Source of the DNA: Empedobacter brevis NBRC 14943 = ATCC 43319
Lineage (GTDB): Bacteria > Bacteroidota > Bacteroidia > Flavobacteriales > Weeksellaceae
NCBI RefSeq assembly: GCF_000382425.1
Contig: NZ_KB908291.1
Span: 1 to 64,000, forward strand
Length of the DNA: 64,000 nt
Direction of reading: 5' to 3'
Below the pieces are notes generated by a model that was not told the DNA's origin, ran no database searches, and worked only from the letters and a program-made list of their open reading frames with translations. Position numbers and translations under genes: made by a program. Below, piece after piece: positions 16,917-26,391 of the stretch (position 1 is its first letter; each line of letters begins with the position of its first letter).

Positions 16917-18182
16917 ATGTTAAAAAAATATGACAATATTTGCGAAACGATAAAGACAAAACCATTGAAAGGAATTTTCTTTTTTATATTACTTTTTTTC
17001 TTTTTTATACAGAATACTGTTGCTCAGACTTTGAGTAAAGGGGATATTGTTGTGGTAGGAGTGAATTACAATTTTAATACAAATTCAGGTGATCCAGATA
17101 AAACAACTGCATGTGCTATAAATAGTTCGGCAAATATTGTTTCAGATGTTATTTATTTAATGCCATTAGTAGATATTAGTCAAGGTACATCATTTGTTAT
17201 AACTGATAATGGTTTTGAAAGACGTAATGCAGGAAAATTTGGAACAACAGAAGGAGTTATTAAATTTACGTTGAAAAACGGTAATAGTTTTAGTAAAGGT
17301 CAGGTAATTGAGTTGAGAATTCCTGTTAATTCTAATAATGCATCTTATTTAAGTAGTGCAAATCCTAAGTGGAATACAAGTATTATGCAATCTGGTATGT
17401 CTGTTAATTTTGCTAAACAAGATCAATTGATTATTACTTCTAGTAATTCCTCTTGGAATGGAACATCTCAACACAATGGTAGTTTAACGGGGAATTATCT
17501 TTATGCATTCAATGCTATTCATGATTGGGTTAAGTTACCAACTCCCTCAAGTACGGAAACTCAAAACTCTGCTTTACCAGGTTATGATAATGCATCTACA
17601 GATTATACAAATATTGATCAAAATGATTTAAGAAGACATCATTTTACACCAAATAAAATTGAAACAAATCCTAAAGAGTTTTCATTTTCATATTATAATG
17701 GACCAAGAACTGCAACATCTAAAAATGAATGGCTAATACGATTGTTAAATCCGAATAACTGGAAAAATGAAAGTACTTGTAGCAATTTTCAAAATAATAT
17801 TAATACTAATAGTATATCAATTATAGATAAACTTGATGAATTTGAAAAATGTGCTGACGAAACAATTCCTTTAAGTGTTGAGTTGGATAATACTTCTAAT
17901 AGTATACAAATTAATTATGAGTGGTTTAGAGTTGTTACACCTACAAATACGGGAGGAACATCAATAGGTGTAGGTAGAGAGTTAAGTAACTATAAAGAAA
18001 CAACTGCTGGAACATATTATTACTATTGCAAAATAACGTATCAACTAAAATGGAATAATTGCCAGACGAATAATAACACAAGTAATTGTTCTGAAGCTAG
18101 ATCTACAAATATTGTTAACTCTGGTTACATAAAAGTAAAAGTAACCCCATTACCTAAAATAGCACCAATAGAAATGAATTAA
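16917..18182 (+). CDS. Secreted protein of unknown function, first gene of T9SS-B locus
   Basis: About 421 residues from the ATG at 16917; a GTG 15 bases upstream is weaker. The signal region (GIFFFILLFFFFIQNTVAQ) is unusually Phe-rich. The mature protein is Asn/Ser/Thr-rich; from about residue 300 it has an Ig/PKD-like part with paired Cys (FEKCADETIPLSVEL, YYYYCKITYQ). It ends PKIAPIEMN, nearly the same tail as the next protein. The early IVVGVNYNFNT and later DNGF resemble surface proteins that precede gliding or adhesin genes in flavobacteria. No enzyme motif seen. Confidence 0.7.
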   Translation: MLKKYDNICETIKTKPLKGIFFFILLFFFFIQNTVAQTLSKGDIVVVGVNYNFNTNSGDPDKTTACAINSSANIVSDVIYLMPLVDISQGTSFVITDNGFERRNAGKFGTTEGVIKFTLKNGNSFSKGQVIELRIPVNSNNASYLSSANPKWNTSIMQSGMSVNFAKQDQLIITSSNSSWNGTSQHNGSLTGNYLYAFNAIHDWVKLPTPSSTETQNSALPGYDNASTDYTNIDQNDLRRHHFTPNKIETNPKEFSFSYYNGPRTATSKNEWLIRLLNPNNWKNESTCSNFQNNINTNSISIIDKLDEFEKCADETIPLSVELDNTSNSIQINYEWFRVVTPTNTGGTSIGVGRELSNYKETTAGTYYYYCKITYQLKWNNCQTNNNTSNCSEARSTNIVNSGYIKVKVTPLPKIAPIEMN

Positions 18183-18204
18183 TTCAATAGAAAATCATAC
18201 AAAA

Positions 18205-19014
18205 ATGAATAAAAATTTTACTCTTAAATGCATGGCTTTATTTGCTTTCACTTTGTTAGGTTTTAAAGCACAAGCACAATATTATGCTGATGGTACAATA
18301 TTGAATGCTACAAAATCTCTGATTGTAGATACTGATCCTACAAAAGGTTCAGGTAATGAAACATCAATTGGTTCTCCAGGTTCTACATATACTTGGACAG
18401 CAACTTCCACTTTTTCTGGAGCAACACCTGATTTTCCTAATACAGAACCAGGAAATACAATTAATGATGATAATATTGCAGTAGTTAAATGGAATCCAGG
18501 AGCTTGGCCTGTATCTGGAGGAAACCCAATGGATTTAATCAAAGATTACACTATTACAGTAGTAGAAAATTCAACTTGTCCACCTGCAGTTTCTACAGAT
18601 AATACTACTAATATAGACGTTAAATTAGTTAAGGCAGATATTTTAAAAATTTCTACAGCAGCAAGTAATGTTTGTTATATAGGGACAACAACTCCTGATG
18701 TTCAAATCGATTTAGAAGGTACACCAGAAGCTACAGTTAATTTTACTGTAATTTCAGGAGGAACTCCTACTACAAGTGCAATAACATTTGATGTAAATGG
18801 TAAAAAAGAAATTATTATAACTCCTACTGGTGGAGATATAGTTGTAAGAATTGATGATGTAGTTTATACTAAAACTCAACCTTCATTGGCTAATCCTAAT
18901 TTTCAAACAAAAACTAATGGAACTGATATTGCGTTTAATGCAGGAACTACTGATAATAATATAATTAAAATTGTTGTAGGTTCAGCACCAAAAGTGTCTC
19001 CAATTGAATTCTAA
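18205..19014 (+). CDS. Secreted protein of unknown function, second gene of T9SS-B locus
   Basis: 269 residues. Signal peptide MNKNFTLKCMALFAFTLLGFKAQAQ, then Thr/Ser/Asn/Pro-rich beta sequence including STYTWTATSTFSG (a PKD-like strand pattern) and a second Ig-like half. It ends APKVSPIEF, matching the PKIAPIEMN tail of the upstream protein. It lies 22 bases after that gene and 5 bases before the T9SS-B gene, so the three are an operon. Likely a component of an extracellular fibre or adhesin. No homolog recognised. Confidence 0.7.
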   Translation: MNKNFTLKCMALFAFTLLGFKAQAQYYADGTILNATKSLIVDTDPTKGSGNETSIGSPGSTYTWTATSTFSGATPDFPNTEPGNTINDDNIAVVKWNPGAWPVSGGNPMDLIKDYTITVVENSTCPPAVSTDNTTNIDVKLVKADILKISTAASNVCYIGTTTPDVQIDLEGTPEATVNFTVISGGTPTTSAITFDVNGKKEIIITPTGGDIVVRIDDVVYTKTQPSLANPNFQTKTNGTDIAFNAGTTDNNIIKIVVGSAPKVSPIEF

Positions 19015-19019
19015 ATAAA

Positions 19020-20075
19020 TTGATTTTTAATTTCCGAAAATATCATTCAAATAAAATAGTCTTAATAGGCTTACTGCTTCTTTCGGGAAGCAGTCTATTC
19101 GGGCAGCAACAATTGTGTCCAAGAGCTAAGCATAGATATAAAGTAGATGAACTCGAAAATTCAGGTAACGGAACTGTTGGTTCTACTTATGTATGGAAAG
19201 TTTTAGAAAGTAATTTTTCAGGAAATTATACTTCGCTTACAACATCCGGAAATCAAGTAGAAATTGATTGGCAGAATACACCTTCCGGTAGTTATACGTT
19301 ACAAGTGACGGAAACCAACAGTTGTGGATCTTCTGTTCAGACGTTGCAGGTTACGGTAAGAGAACAATTAACAGTAGATTTGGCGCCTATACATTATTTT
19401 TGTCCAGATTTTAATTCGATGTTAATCAAAGCTCCGAACGGATATGATACATATAAATGGTTTGATGAAAATGATACACTTGTTTCTTCATCTCAAGATT
19501 TTATAGCCAGTCAGCCGGGTAAATACAGACTAGAAGTGACGTCAGGTAGTTGCAGAGCAACTAGTGAAACGGAAGTTCAATTAGTTGAGTTTCCATCAAT
19601 ACTGATCAATACTGATTTGGATAATTCGATGATTATTGTCGCAAGTGGAGGAAATACATCTGTTCAATATCAATTAGAAGATGAAAAAGGTAAAATTATT
19701 TATCCTTGGCAAGATTCGAATACCTTCAGAAATGTACCTCCGGGAAAATATGATGTTCGTATCAAATCGAAAAATGGGGAATGTTTGACCGAAATTCCTG
19801 CTGAAGCATTGGTGATTACAAATGTGATTACGCCAAATAATGATGGAATAAATGATCAATGGGATTTGAGTAAATTTTTAAACAGTTATCCAAATGCTGT
19901 GGTAGAGATTTATGATCGTTTCGGGAAAAATGTAAAAACGATTACACAAGCAGATCATTTCATTTGGGATGGAAAAATAGGAGGGAAACCTGTCCCGACA
20001 GATAATTATTGGTATGTCATTAAACTGAATGAGAATCAAACCAAATCAGGTTCTATCTTAATAAAAAATAGATAA
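19020..20075 (+). CDS. Secreted protein with type B T9SS C-terminal sorting domain
   Basis: 351 residues. TTG at 19020 is the only start that keeps the signal peptide (KIVLIGLLLLSGSSLFGQ); no ATG occurs before it in frame. PKD/Ig-like segments STYVWKVLESNFSG and TYKWFDENDTL follow. The last 85 residues are the gliding-motility-associated (CHU_C) domain: VITPNNDGINDQWDL, VEIYDRFGKNVKTI, WDGKIGGKPVPTDNYWYVI and a terminal SGSILIKNR. This domain directs export through the type IX system and attachment to the cell surface. The PKD-like unit resembles the one in the gene before it. Confidence 0.85.
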   Translation: MIFNFRKYHSNKIVLIGLLLLSGSSLFGQQQLCPRAKHRYKVDELENSGNGTVGSTYVWKVLESNFSGNYTSLTTSGNQVEIDWQNTPSGSYTLQVTETNSCGSSVQTLQVTVREQLTVDLAPIHYFCPDFNSMLIKAPNGYDTYKWFDENDTLVSSSQDFIASQPGKYRLEVTSGSCRATSETEVQLVEFPSILINTDLDNSMIIVASGGNTSVQYQLEDEKGKIIYPWQDSNTFRNVPPGKYDVRIKSKNGECLTEIPAEALVITNVITPNNDGINDQWDLSKFLNSYPNAVVEIYDRFGKNVKTITQADHFIWDGKIGGKPVPTDNYWYVIKLNENQTKSGSILIKNR

Positions 20076-20088
20076 TAGACATACGTCT

Positions 20089-20147
20089 AAATTTAAGTCA
20101 ACAAAAAAGTCGTTCATTTTGAACGACTTTTTTGTTGACTTAAATTT
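20089..20147. terminator. Long bidirectional terminator between convergent genes
   Basis: AAATTTAAGTCAACAAAAAA then GTCGTTCA pairs with TGAACGAC and its matching arm; about 28 bp of perfect stem with a 3-base loop. Serves both the T9SS-B operon and the converging FMN reductase. Confidence 0.9.
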
Positions 20148-20151
20148 TCAC

Positions 20152-20697
20152 TTAAACTTCAACAGCAGCTAAAGCTTTTTGGAACGTATTCACCTGAGTC
20201 AATACTTTATTTTTTAATTCTTCGTTTACAATTTCATTGTTTTGGAAATTATCGTTGAAAGAAGGAAACGTAGCACTTGCTACAACTTCTCCACTTGCAA
20301 ACATTCCAAAATATTTTGTAGCCACTTCCATCACATTTCCTCCTCCATATGCACCTGGAGAAGTACTTAATAACAACAATTTTTTATCTTTTAAATAAGG
20401 CATATCAATACGAGAAACCCAATCTAAAATGTTTTTTAAAGCAACAGAAAAGTTTCCGTTGTGTTCAGCCAACGAAATCACTAACCCATCAGCAGCTTGA
20501 ATTTTTTGATGAAAATCATGCGCTTCTTGAGGAAAACCATTTTCTAATTGGCGGTCAATTGAATAGATAGGCATTTCGAAATCATTGATATCAACTAAAT
20601 CGATTTCTGCGTTTTCAATTTGATTTAAAGTATAATTTAATAATTGTTTATTGATTGATGTTTTGCTGTTACTACCAGCAAATGCTAAAATTTTCAT
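20152..20697 (-). CDS. NADPH-dependent FMN reductase family protein (1)
   Basis: 181 residues, flavodoxin-like fold. MKILAFAGSNSKTSINKQLL is the phosphate-binding loop for FMN, LVISLAEHNGNFSVALKNILDW the second flavin contact and LLLSTSPGAYGGGNVMEVA the third. Reduces FMN, quinones or azo compounds with NAD(P)H in the cytosol. It is a paralog of the next gene and may have arisen by tandem duplication. It has its own TAnnTTTG box at 20730. Confidence 0.85.
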   Translation of the reverse strand: MKILAFAGSNSKTSINKQLLNYTLNQIENAEIDLVDINDFEMPIYSIDRQLENGFPQEAHDFHQKIQAADGLVISLAEHNGNFSVALKNILDWVSRIDMPYLKDKKLLLLSTSPGAYGGGNVMEVATKYFGMFASGEVVASATFPSFNDNFQNNEIVNEELKNKVLTQVNTFQKALAAVEV

Positions 20698-20729
20698 ATT
20701 CCTATTGGGTTATTTTATTTTTGATGAAA

Positions 20730-20737
20730 CAAAAGTA
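20730..20737 (-). promoter_or_regulatory. -7 box (TACTTTTG) of first FMN reductase
   Basis: Minus-strand TACTTTTG, 32 bases before the start codon; a TTG lies about 16 bases further upstream. Confidence 0.5.
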
Positions 20738-20788
20738 TTATCGTCTCAATCAAATTTCATTGACCTATGTTAGGAAATGATAAAAAGA

Positions 20789-21316
20789 TTATAATTTATT
20801 TTTAAATTCATTTACTTTAATAACGAGCTCTTCGTTTAATTCCTGATTTGTAATTCGACCTTCCACAAAATTATCATTGAATTTAGGTAAAGAGAAATCA
20901 ACCAGAATTTCACCGCCTAATTTTGTAATCAGTTTAGAACCTACTTCCAACGAATTTTTTCCACCATAACCACCGGGAGAAGTACTCATGACGAAGATTT
21001 TTTTTCCTTCAAGAAATTTAGAATTAATTCTTGAACACCAGTCCATATAGCTTTTAAAAACAGCCGTAATACAAGCATTGTGCTCTGCCAATGAAATAAG
21101 TAAAACGTTAGCCTCAACAAGTTTGTGGTAAAACCGTTTGACTTCATCAGAGAAACCTTGTGCTTTCTCGATATCAATGTCAAAAGTCGGAATAGTATAA
21201 TCATCCAGATCTAAAATCTCAATTTGATCCTCATTCAATAAAGAAGAGGCGTAAATCACAAGTTGTTTGTTGATAGAAGTTGAACTGTTACTTCCTGCAA
21301 AGGCTATAATTTTCAT
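20789..21316 (-). CDS. NADPH-dependent FMN reductase family protein (2)
   Basis: 175 residues with the same flavin loops as its neighbour: MKIIAFAGSNSSTSINKQLV, LLISLAEHNACITAVFKSYMDW and FVMSTSPGGYGGKNSLEVG. The two differ through the body, so the duplication is not recent. It lies between the AraC regulator and its paralog; a redox role linked to toxic quinones or drugs would fit the efflux genes beyond the regulator, but this is inference. Confidence 0.85.
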   Translation of the reverse strand: MKIIAFAGSNSSTSINKQLVIYASSLLNEDQIEILDLDDYTIPTFDIDIEKAQGFSDEVKRFYHKLVEANVLLISLAEHNACITAVFKSYMDWCSRINSKFLEGKKIFVMSTSPGGYGGKNSLEVGSKLITKLGGEILVDFSLPKFNDNFVEGRITNQELNEELVIKVNEFKNKL

Positions 21317-21381
21317 TTGTTTACTGCTTTTAATGAAGTTGTAATATAATATGTTTTTTTTGTTTTGAACAAAAAAACATA

Positions 21382-22191
21382 TTACGATTTATGACTAATC
21401 AGTTGCGCATATTCCGTAGGGCGAATACCGGAAACTTTCTGGAAAATATTGGAAAACGAAGACAATGAATTATAACCAACCATCATGGCGATTTCGTACA
21501 TGTTGTACTGATTTTCTGCAATTAGTTCTAATGACTTTGTAATGCGTAATGAGCGTAAAAACCGAACATAATTCATTCCCATCGAATCTTTAAACTTTCT
21601 TGAAAGTGTTCTTGTACTCAATCCGAAATGTTTTGCAATTTCTTCCAATGTATAATTCTTTTCAATGTTTCGCATTAGAAATCTGGCAATTTCGATTAAT
21701 TTTTCATCTTTCGGATACGGATGTTGAATCATGATAGGTAATCTATTGGACTCCATTTCCGGTAAAATTGATTTAATCGCTTTCACGAAATCATATTTAG
21801 CTGTGTCTTTCTGAGTAACACTTCCGTTCCAGTTTTTTGTATAAAGAATCATTTCTCTCAGTAAATCCCCCGCATAATAAATATTTGTAATGGAGTAAAA
21901 ATCGTTCTCTTCAGTTTCAGTTCTGAAATAAAAATTGTACAAATCTCCTGACTTACTATTTGTTAAAATAGAGTGTGGTGTATTGGCAGGAATCCACATG
22001 AAACATCTTGCCGGAAGATACCAGTGTTTGTCATTTACAAAAATATGCACGATACCACCTTCTGCATATAATAACTGAGCTTTCTTATGTTGGTGAACGC
22101 CGGTTCCTATCGTATCTAAATGTGCATGCTGAATATAAAAATGTACAGTTGCTTTGTCTACTTCATTAAAAAAAAACTGATCAAACTTCAT
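21382..22191 (-). CDS. AraC-family transcriptional regulator
   Basis: 269 residues. The N-terminal 130 residues are a cupin-type sensor (IGTGVHQHKKAQLLYAEGGIVHIF, then WIPANTPHSI). Residues 165-265 hold two helix-turn-helix units; the second ends with the family mark YEIAMMVGYNSLSSFSNIFQKVSGIRPTEYAQ. Divergent from a TolC/HlyD/MFS efflux operon and next to FMN reductases, so it probably activates the pump when a toxic compound is bound. About 160 bases separate the two starts. Confidence 0.85.
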   Translation of the reverse strand: MKFDQFFFNEVDKATVHFYIQHAHLDTIGTGVHQHKKAQLLYAEGGIVHIFVNDKHWYLPARCFMWIPANTPHSILTNSKSGDLYNFYFRTETEENDFYSITNIYYAGDLLREMILYTKNWNGSVTQKDTAKYDFVKAIKSILPEMESNRLPIMIQHPYPKDEKLIEIARFLMRNIEKNYTLEEIAKHFGLSTRTLSRKFKDSMGMNYVRFLRSLRITKSLELIAENQYNMYEIAMMVGYNSLSSFSNIFQKVSGIRPTEYAQLISHKS

Positions 22192-22306
22192 CTAACTATT
22201 GAGCGTAATGTTAATGGAATGTATTGTAAGAACAAATTAATTCATTTTGGCGTAAATGAGCAAATCTTTTTCTTATTTTATCAATTAGGTTCATTCACTT
22301 TGAATG

Positions 22307-22314
22307 TACATTTG
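22307..22314 (+). promoter_or_regulatory. -7 box (TACATTTG) of efflux operon
   Basis: TACATTTG matches TAnnTTTG, 40 bases before the TolC-like start. The region between it and the AraC start (22192-22306) is the likely binding site of the regulator. Confidence 0.5.
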
Positions 22315-22354
22315 CATCATAAAATCAATAATAGACTTAAGAATTTACTAGAAA

Positions 22355-23686
22355 ATGATATTTAAATCAATTAAATATCAATTGCTTACATTTTTTATAA
22401 TGTTGAGTGGATGGGGGTATGCGCAAAATGAAATAGAGTATAACCAATTGAAACTAAATGAAGCAATTGAAATTGGACGACAAAACAATAAAAAAATACA
22501 AATAAGTGCTTTAAAAACGAATCTTGCCGAATTAAAAGAAAACGATTTAAAAAATGAAAAACTTCCGGATGTCGATTTTCATACAGGTTTTCATGTACTG
22601 AGTAATTTGCGTCAATACGAAGATGGTTTTCTGAAACCTTCTACTAAATACAGCACACCACGAGTAAAATATGATTTTACACTTTCTGCAGAGATTCCTG
22701 TTTACCTAGGAGGAAGAATTAAAAATGAAGAGAAAAAAGCAACGATAGAAACTGAGATTTCAACATTACAGATGCGTAAAGACGAGCGCGAATTGAGAAT
22801 GCAGATCATCACAGCTTATTTGCAAGCATTGCATTTGCAGGAACAACAGAAGCTGATTTCTGACAAAATAAGAGAAGATTCGGTTGTGATTAAACAAACA
22901 GAAGCATTGAAAAAAAATGGGTTGGTAACATATAATGAAGTGTTGAGAACAGAGTTACAATTGTCCAACCATAGAATGTCTTTTACAGAATTGGAAAATG
23001 AAATTTTGATTATTGAACATCAAATCAAAACCATTCTTTCATTGCCGGAGAAGCAAGAAATACATATAGATACCAATGATTTGTTTACCAATGAAACACA
23101 TTTGGGACTGGTTGATGAAATGATTTTGGAAGCAATCAGCAATAGTGAAAATTTAAAAATTGCACAAGATGATTTGAACCTGAAAGAACTGGATAAGAAA
23201 ATAACGAAAGCGAATACATTGCCTAAAATAACGGCTGGAGCAGAATATGGTTATAATTATCCCAACTTTATGTTTTTTCCTCCGGAAAAATACTTGAATC
23301 GTAACGGGATGATTGGAATCAATGTATCGATTCCTTTAAGTAATTTTTTCAAAAATAAACAAAAATTGCAAATGGCTGATCGTCGTATTTCGATTGCGAA
23401 ATTGGAAATAGAAGAAAAAGAGGAACGGCTTCGACATGAGGTTTATACAGCAAATAAACGGTTAGAAGAGTCGGTTGACAAGATAAAAATTGCCGAAGAA
23501 GCAATTGACCAAGCTAAAGAAAATTATCGTATTGTGCGAACAAAATATGTAAATAAGCTAAGTCTGATTACAGAATTAATCGATGCTGATAATGCTTACC
23601 TGGAAGCACAATCGAATTTGATTTCACTGCAAATCAATAAACAATTAAAATACTATCAATTACAATACGTTTTAGGAAACTTATAA
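22355..23686 (+). CDS. TolC-family outer-membrane efflux protein
   Basis: 443 residues. Signal peptide to about residue 23 (SGWGYAQ), then two internally similar outer-membrane efflux units rich in long coiled-coil helices (for example RLEESVDKIKIAEEAIDQAKENYRI) and an early YLGGRIKNEEKKA. Forms the outer-membrane channel of a tripartite pump with the next two genes, which follow with spacings of 1 and 6 bases. Confidence 0.9.
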   Translation: MIFKSIKYQLLTFFIMLSGWGYAQNEIEYNQLKLNEAIEIGRQNNKKIQISALKTNLAELKENDLKNEKLPDVDFHTGFHVLSNLRQYEDGFLKPSTKYSTPRVKYDFTLSAEIPVYLGGRIKNEEKKATIETEISTLQMRKDERELRMQIITAYLQALHLQEQQKLISDKIREDSVVIKQTEALKKNGLVTYNEVLRTELQLSNHRMSFTELENEILIIEHQIKTILSLPEKQEIHIDTNDLFTNETHLGLVDEMILEAISNSENLKIAQDDLNLKELDKKITKANTLPKITAGAEYGYNYPNFMFFPPEKYLNRNGMIGINVSIPLSNFFKNKQKLQMADRRISIAKLEIEEKEERLRHEVYTANKRLEESVDKIKIAEEAIDQAKENYRIVRTKYVNKLSLITELIDADNAYLEAQSNLISLQINKQLKYYQLQYVLGNL

Positions 23687-23687
23687 T

Positions 23688-24737
23688 ATGGGAAAACAAC
23701 AGACAAAAGGAGAAAAACGAATGAATAGGATGCTTTCTGTGGTCGCTTGGATTTTTATTACCATAGGAATTTTAGCAATCGCATGGTTTTATTTCTTTTC
23801 CAGATCGCATGTCAATACAAACGATGCCCAAGTTCGTCAATATATCACACCGGTATCGAGCAAAGTTTCTGGTTTTATAAAAAAAGTAAATTTTGACGAA
23901 AATCAATTTGTCCACAAAGGAGATACGCTTATTGTAATTGATGGGCGTGAGTTTCAAAATCAAATCGATATGGCGGAAGCGAATTTAGCATCTACTGCGC
24001 AATCTGTTCTGACTTATGAAAAAGCGGTAGAAACCAAAGCGAGTGACATAAGCATAGTAACAGCAAATATAGAAGCCGCTAAAATAGAAGTTTGGAGAAC
24101 GGAAAAAGATTACAATCGTTTCAAAAATTTAGTTGAAGAAGATGCAGCAACTGTGCAACAATTTGAAGAAATAGAAGCAAAATACAAACAAGCGAAAGCC
24201 AATTTAAGTGCTTTGGAACAACAGCGAAACGCTGTCAGTGTAAGTACGTCTGCAGAGCAAACAAAAGTTGCTCCTGTAAGAACGCAAATCCTGCAACGAA
24301 AAGCACAGCTGAATAATGCGAAACTGACCATGTCTTATACCTATATTATTGCACCTTATGACGGTTGGGTTGGAACAAGAAATATTCAGCAAGGTCAATT
24401 GATAAAAGAAGGCCAGGCACTGGTACAGGTTGTCTCTAAAGAAAAATGGATTATTGCCAATTTTAAAGAAACACAAATTGGTGAAATAGATATGGATAAA
24501 CCGGTTATAATTAAAGCGGATGCGTATAAAAATCTTGAATTTGAAGGAAAAATAAAATCTCTTTCTCCCGCTTCCGGATCAGAATTTTCTTTGATTAAAC
24601 CAGATAATGCAACCGGAAATTTTGTGAAAATAGAACAGCGGTTTCCAATAAAAATAATGTTGAAAGATTCAAAAAATAATGAAAAACTACGTTCAGGGAT
24701 GAATGTTATTGTTTCTACTGAAAAATTGGAAAACTAA
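23688..24737 (+). CDS. HlyD/EmrA-family membrane fusion protein
   Basis: 349 residues. One N-terminal membrane helix (residues about 18-40), the EmrA-type motif NTNDAQVRQYITPVSSKVSG, a lipoyl-like half ending GDTLIVIDGREF, a long coiled-coil hairpin (residues about 85-190), and the second lipoyl half with ITY-like YIIAPYDGWVGTRNIQQGQ. Bridges the inner-membrane MFS transporter and the TolC channel. Confidence 0.9.
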   Translation: MGKQQTKGEKRMNRMLSVVAWIFITIGILAIAWFYFFSRSHVNTNDAQVRQYITPVSSKVSGFIKKVNFDENQFVHKGDTLIVIDGREFQNQIDMAEANLASTAQSVLTYEKAVETKASDISIVTANIEAAKIEVWRTEKDYNRFKNLVEEDAATVQQFEEIEAKYKQAKANLSALEQQRNAVSVSTSAEQTKVAPVRTQILQRKAQLNNAKLTMSYTYIIAPYDGWVGTRNIQQGQLIKEGQALVQVVSKEKWIIANFKETQIGEIDMDKPVIIKADAYKNLEFEGKIKSLSPASGSEFSLIKPDNATGNFVKIEQRFPIKIMLKDSKNNEKLRSGMNVIVSTEKLEN

Positions 24738-24743
24738 TTCATC

Positions 24744-26303
24744 ATGGAAAAACAAACTATTTTTAATAAATGGGTGCCCAAAAAGTTAATCATACCGATT
24801 TTGGTAATGGCACTGTTTCCACATATGATGTTATTGACCATCTTCAATATGAACAGTACATTTACAGCGTCTTTCTTGGATCTGGAAGTAGATGATTTAC
24901 AATTTTTATTCTCTTTGGCTTACGCAGCAATTGTGTGTAGTTTATTTGTACATGTACGTTTCTTTCACTTCTTCAATATCAGGAATCTCCTTCTCTTCAT
25001 GACAAGTCTAAACATCCTGATCTTGTTTGGAATGACATTAACGACAAATACACAATTGATTTTGGTGCTTCGTTTTTTGCAAGGACCATTGACACTTTTA
25101 GAAGGAAGTATTTTGGTACCGATTATTATGTCGGCTCTCAATACTAAACATGCAAGAATTATCGCTTATTCGTGTTTATATGGATTTATGCTAACAGGAG
25201 ATAAATTTGCGACTTCTATGGTGAAATTTGCGATTGAAAATTATGATCACAATATGATGGTATATGTTATTATGTCGTTTCATATGATTGCTCTGGCAAT
25301 TTATCTTTTTCTATTTAATCAAAATAGAATGTTCCCAAAAATGCCTTTGTATCAATTGAACTTAGGCGGAATATTCTTGATGTTGATTTCTTTGATTTCA
25401 GGCGCCTTTTTCTTTGTGTACGGAAAAAAGTTTCTATGGTTCGAATCTCCTTTGATTCTAACAGCATTTTGCTTGATGTTAGTTTTTGGAGGAATGTTTA
25501 TTCTTCATCAAAGAAGTACGAAACGTCCTTTATTTCATTTTGAGGTTTTCAAATCGAAAAGAGTACTCCTAGGTATTTTCATCTTTTTTGTCTTCTATGT
25601 CATGCGATCATGTATGAGCAATCTTTATCAAGTCATGGGTATGGTATGGAAATGGCCATGGGAATATGTTCTACAAATTCAGTATAACAATGTTATAGGA
25701 ACTATTGCAGGTGTTCTGGTAGCTGCATTTATGCTGATGAAAAAGGTAGATTTTAAAATTATTTTCATAATAGGATTCACCCTACTATCAATCAGTATTT
25801 TATGGTTTAGTTATTTATTTTTCCCGGATACATCGACAGAAGCCGTAATCCCGCCTTTATTTTTAGAAGGTGTAGGACAAGGAATTGTGTTTACGCCTTT
25901 GGTTTTATTTATGGTAGGTTCAGTACATCCTACTATTTCGGGAAACGTTTCTTTGGTAGGAACAGCAATGCGGTTTTGGTCAACAACAATAGGTTTTTCT
26001 ATTATGCAGAATGTGCTGCTTTATCTTACAACAAAACATCAATTTTTGATGACAAAAAACTTGGATCAAACAAATCCGATTTTCCAAGAGCAATGGAATA
26101 GCTTTTTGAATAAAAATAGTGCATCAAATTTATCGAATGAAGCGGAAATAATTTCGACAACAGTGTTGAAGACAAAGTTATTTAATCAAGCATTATTGGT
26201 AAGTAACATAGAAGTTTTTCGAACATTATTTGTTCTTGGAATTTCTTTAGTATTACTTTTTGTAATTTATCGTCCCTTAAAAAATAGACTTTTACATCGT
26301 TAA
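24744..26303 (+). CDS. MFS multidrug transporter, DHA2/EmrB-like
   Basis: 519 residues and about 14 hydrophobic helices, the count expected for the EmrB group. The usual early DxxxxNVALP-type signature is replaced by FNMNSTFTASFLDLEVDD, and a conserved LRFLQGPLTLLEGSILVPIIMSAL follows in helices 4-5. Third gene of the efflux operon; it supplies the drug/proton exchange step. Substrate unknown. Confidence 0.85.
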   Translation: MEKQTIFNKWVPKKLIIPILVMALFPHMMLLTIFNMNSTFTASFLDLEVDDLQFLFSLAYAAIVCSLFVHVRFFHFFNIRNLLLFMTSLNILILFGMTLTTNTQLILVLRFLQGPLTLLEGSILVPIIMSALNTKHARIIAYSCLYGFMLTGDKFATSMVKFAIENYDHNMMVYVIMSFHMIALAIYLFLFNQNRMFPKMPLYQLNLGGIFLMLISLISGAFFFVYGKKFLWFESPLILTAFCLMLVFGGMFILHQRSTKRPLFHFEVFKSKRVLLGIFIFFVFYVMRSCMSNLYQVMGMVWKWPWEYVLQIQYNNVIGTIAGVLVAAFMLMKKVDFKIIFIIGFTLLSISILWFSYLFFPDTSTEAVIPPLFLEGVGQGIVFTPLVLFMVGSVHPTISGNVSLVGTAMRFWSTTIGFSIMQNVLLYLTTKHQFLMTKNLDQTNPIFQEQWNSFLNKNSASNLSNEAEIISTTVLKTKLFNQALLVSNIEVFRTLFVLGISLVLLFVIYRPLKNRLLHR

Positions 26304-26322
26304 TTTTAGCGGTTTTTCATAG

Positions 26323-26352
26323 AGAAAGGTTAGCCATTAAACTAACCTTTCT
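26323..26352 (+). terminator. Terminator of efflux operon
   Basis: AGAAAGGTTAG and CTAACCTTTCT form an 11-bp stem, 8-base loop, T-rich tail. Confidence 0.8.
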
Positions 26353-26391
26353 TATTTATATGTTTTATTTTTCTTTTATTTCAACCAAAAT

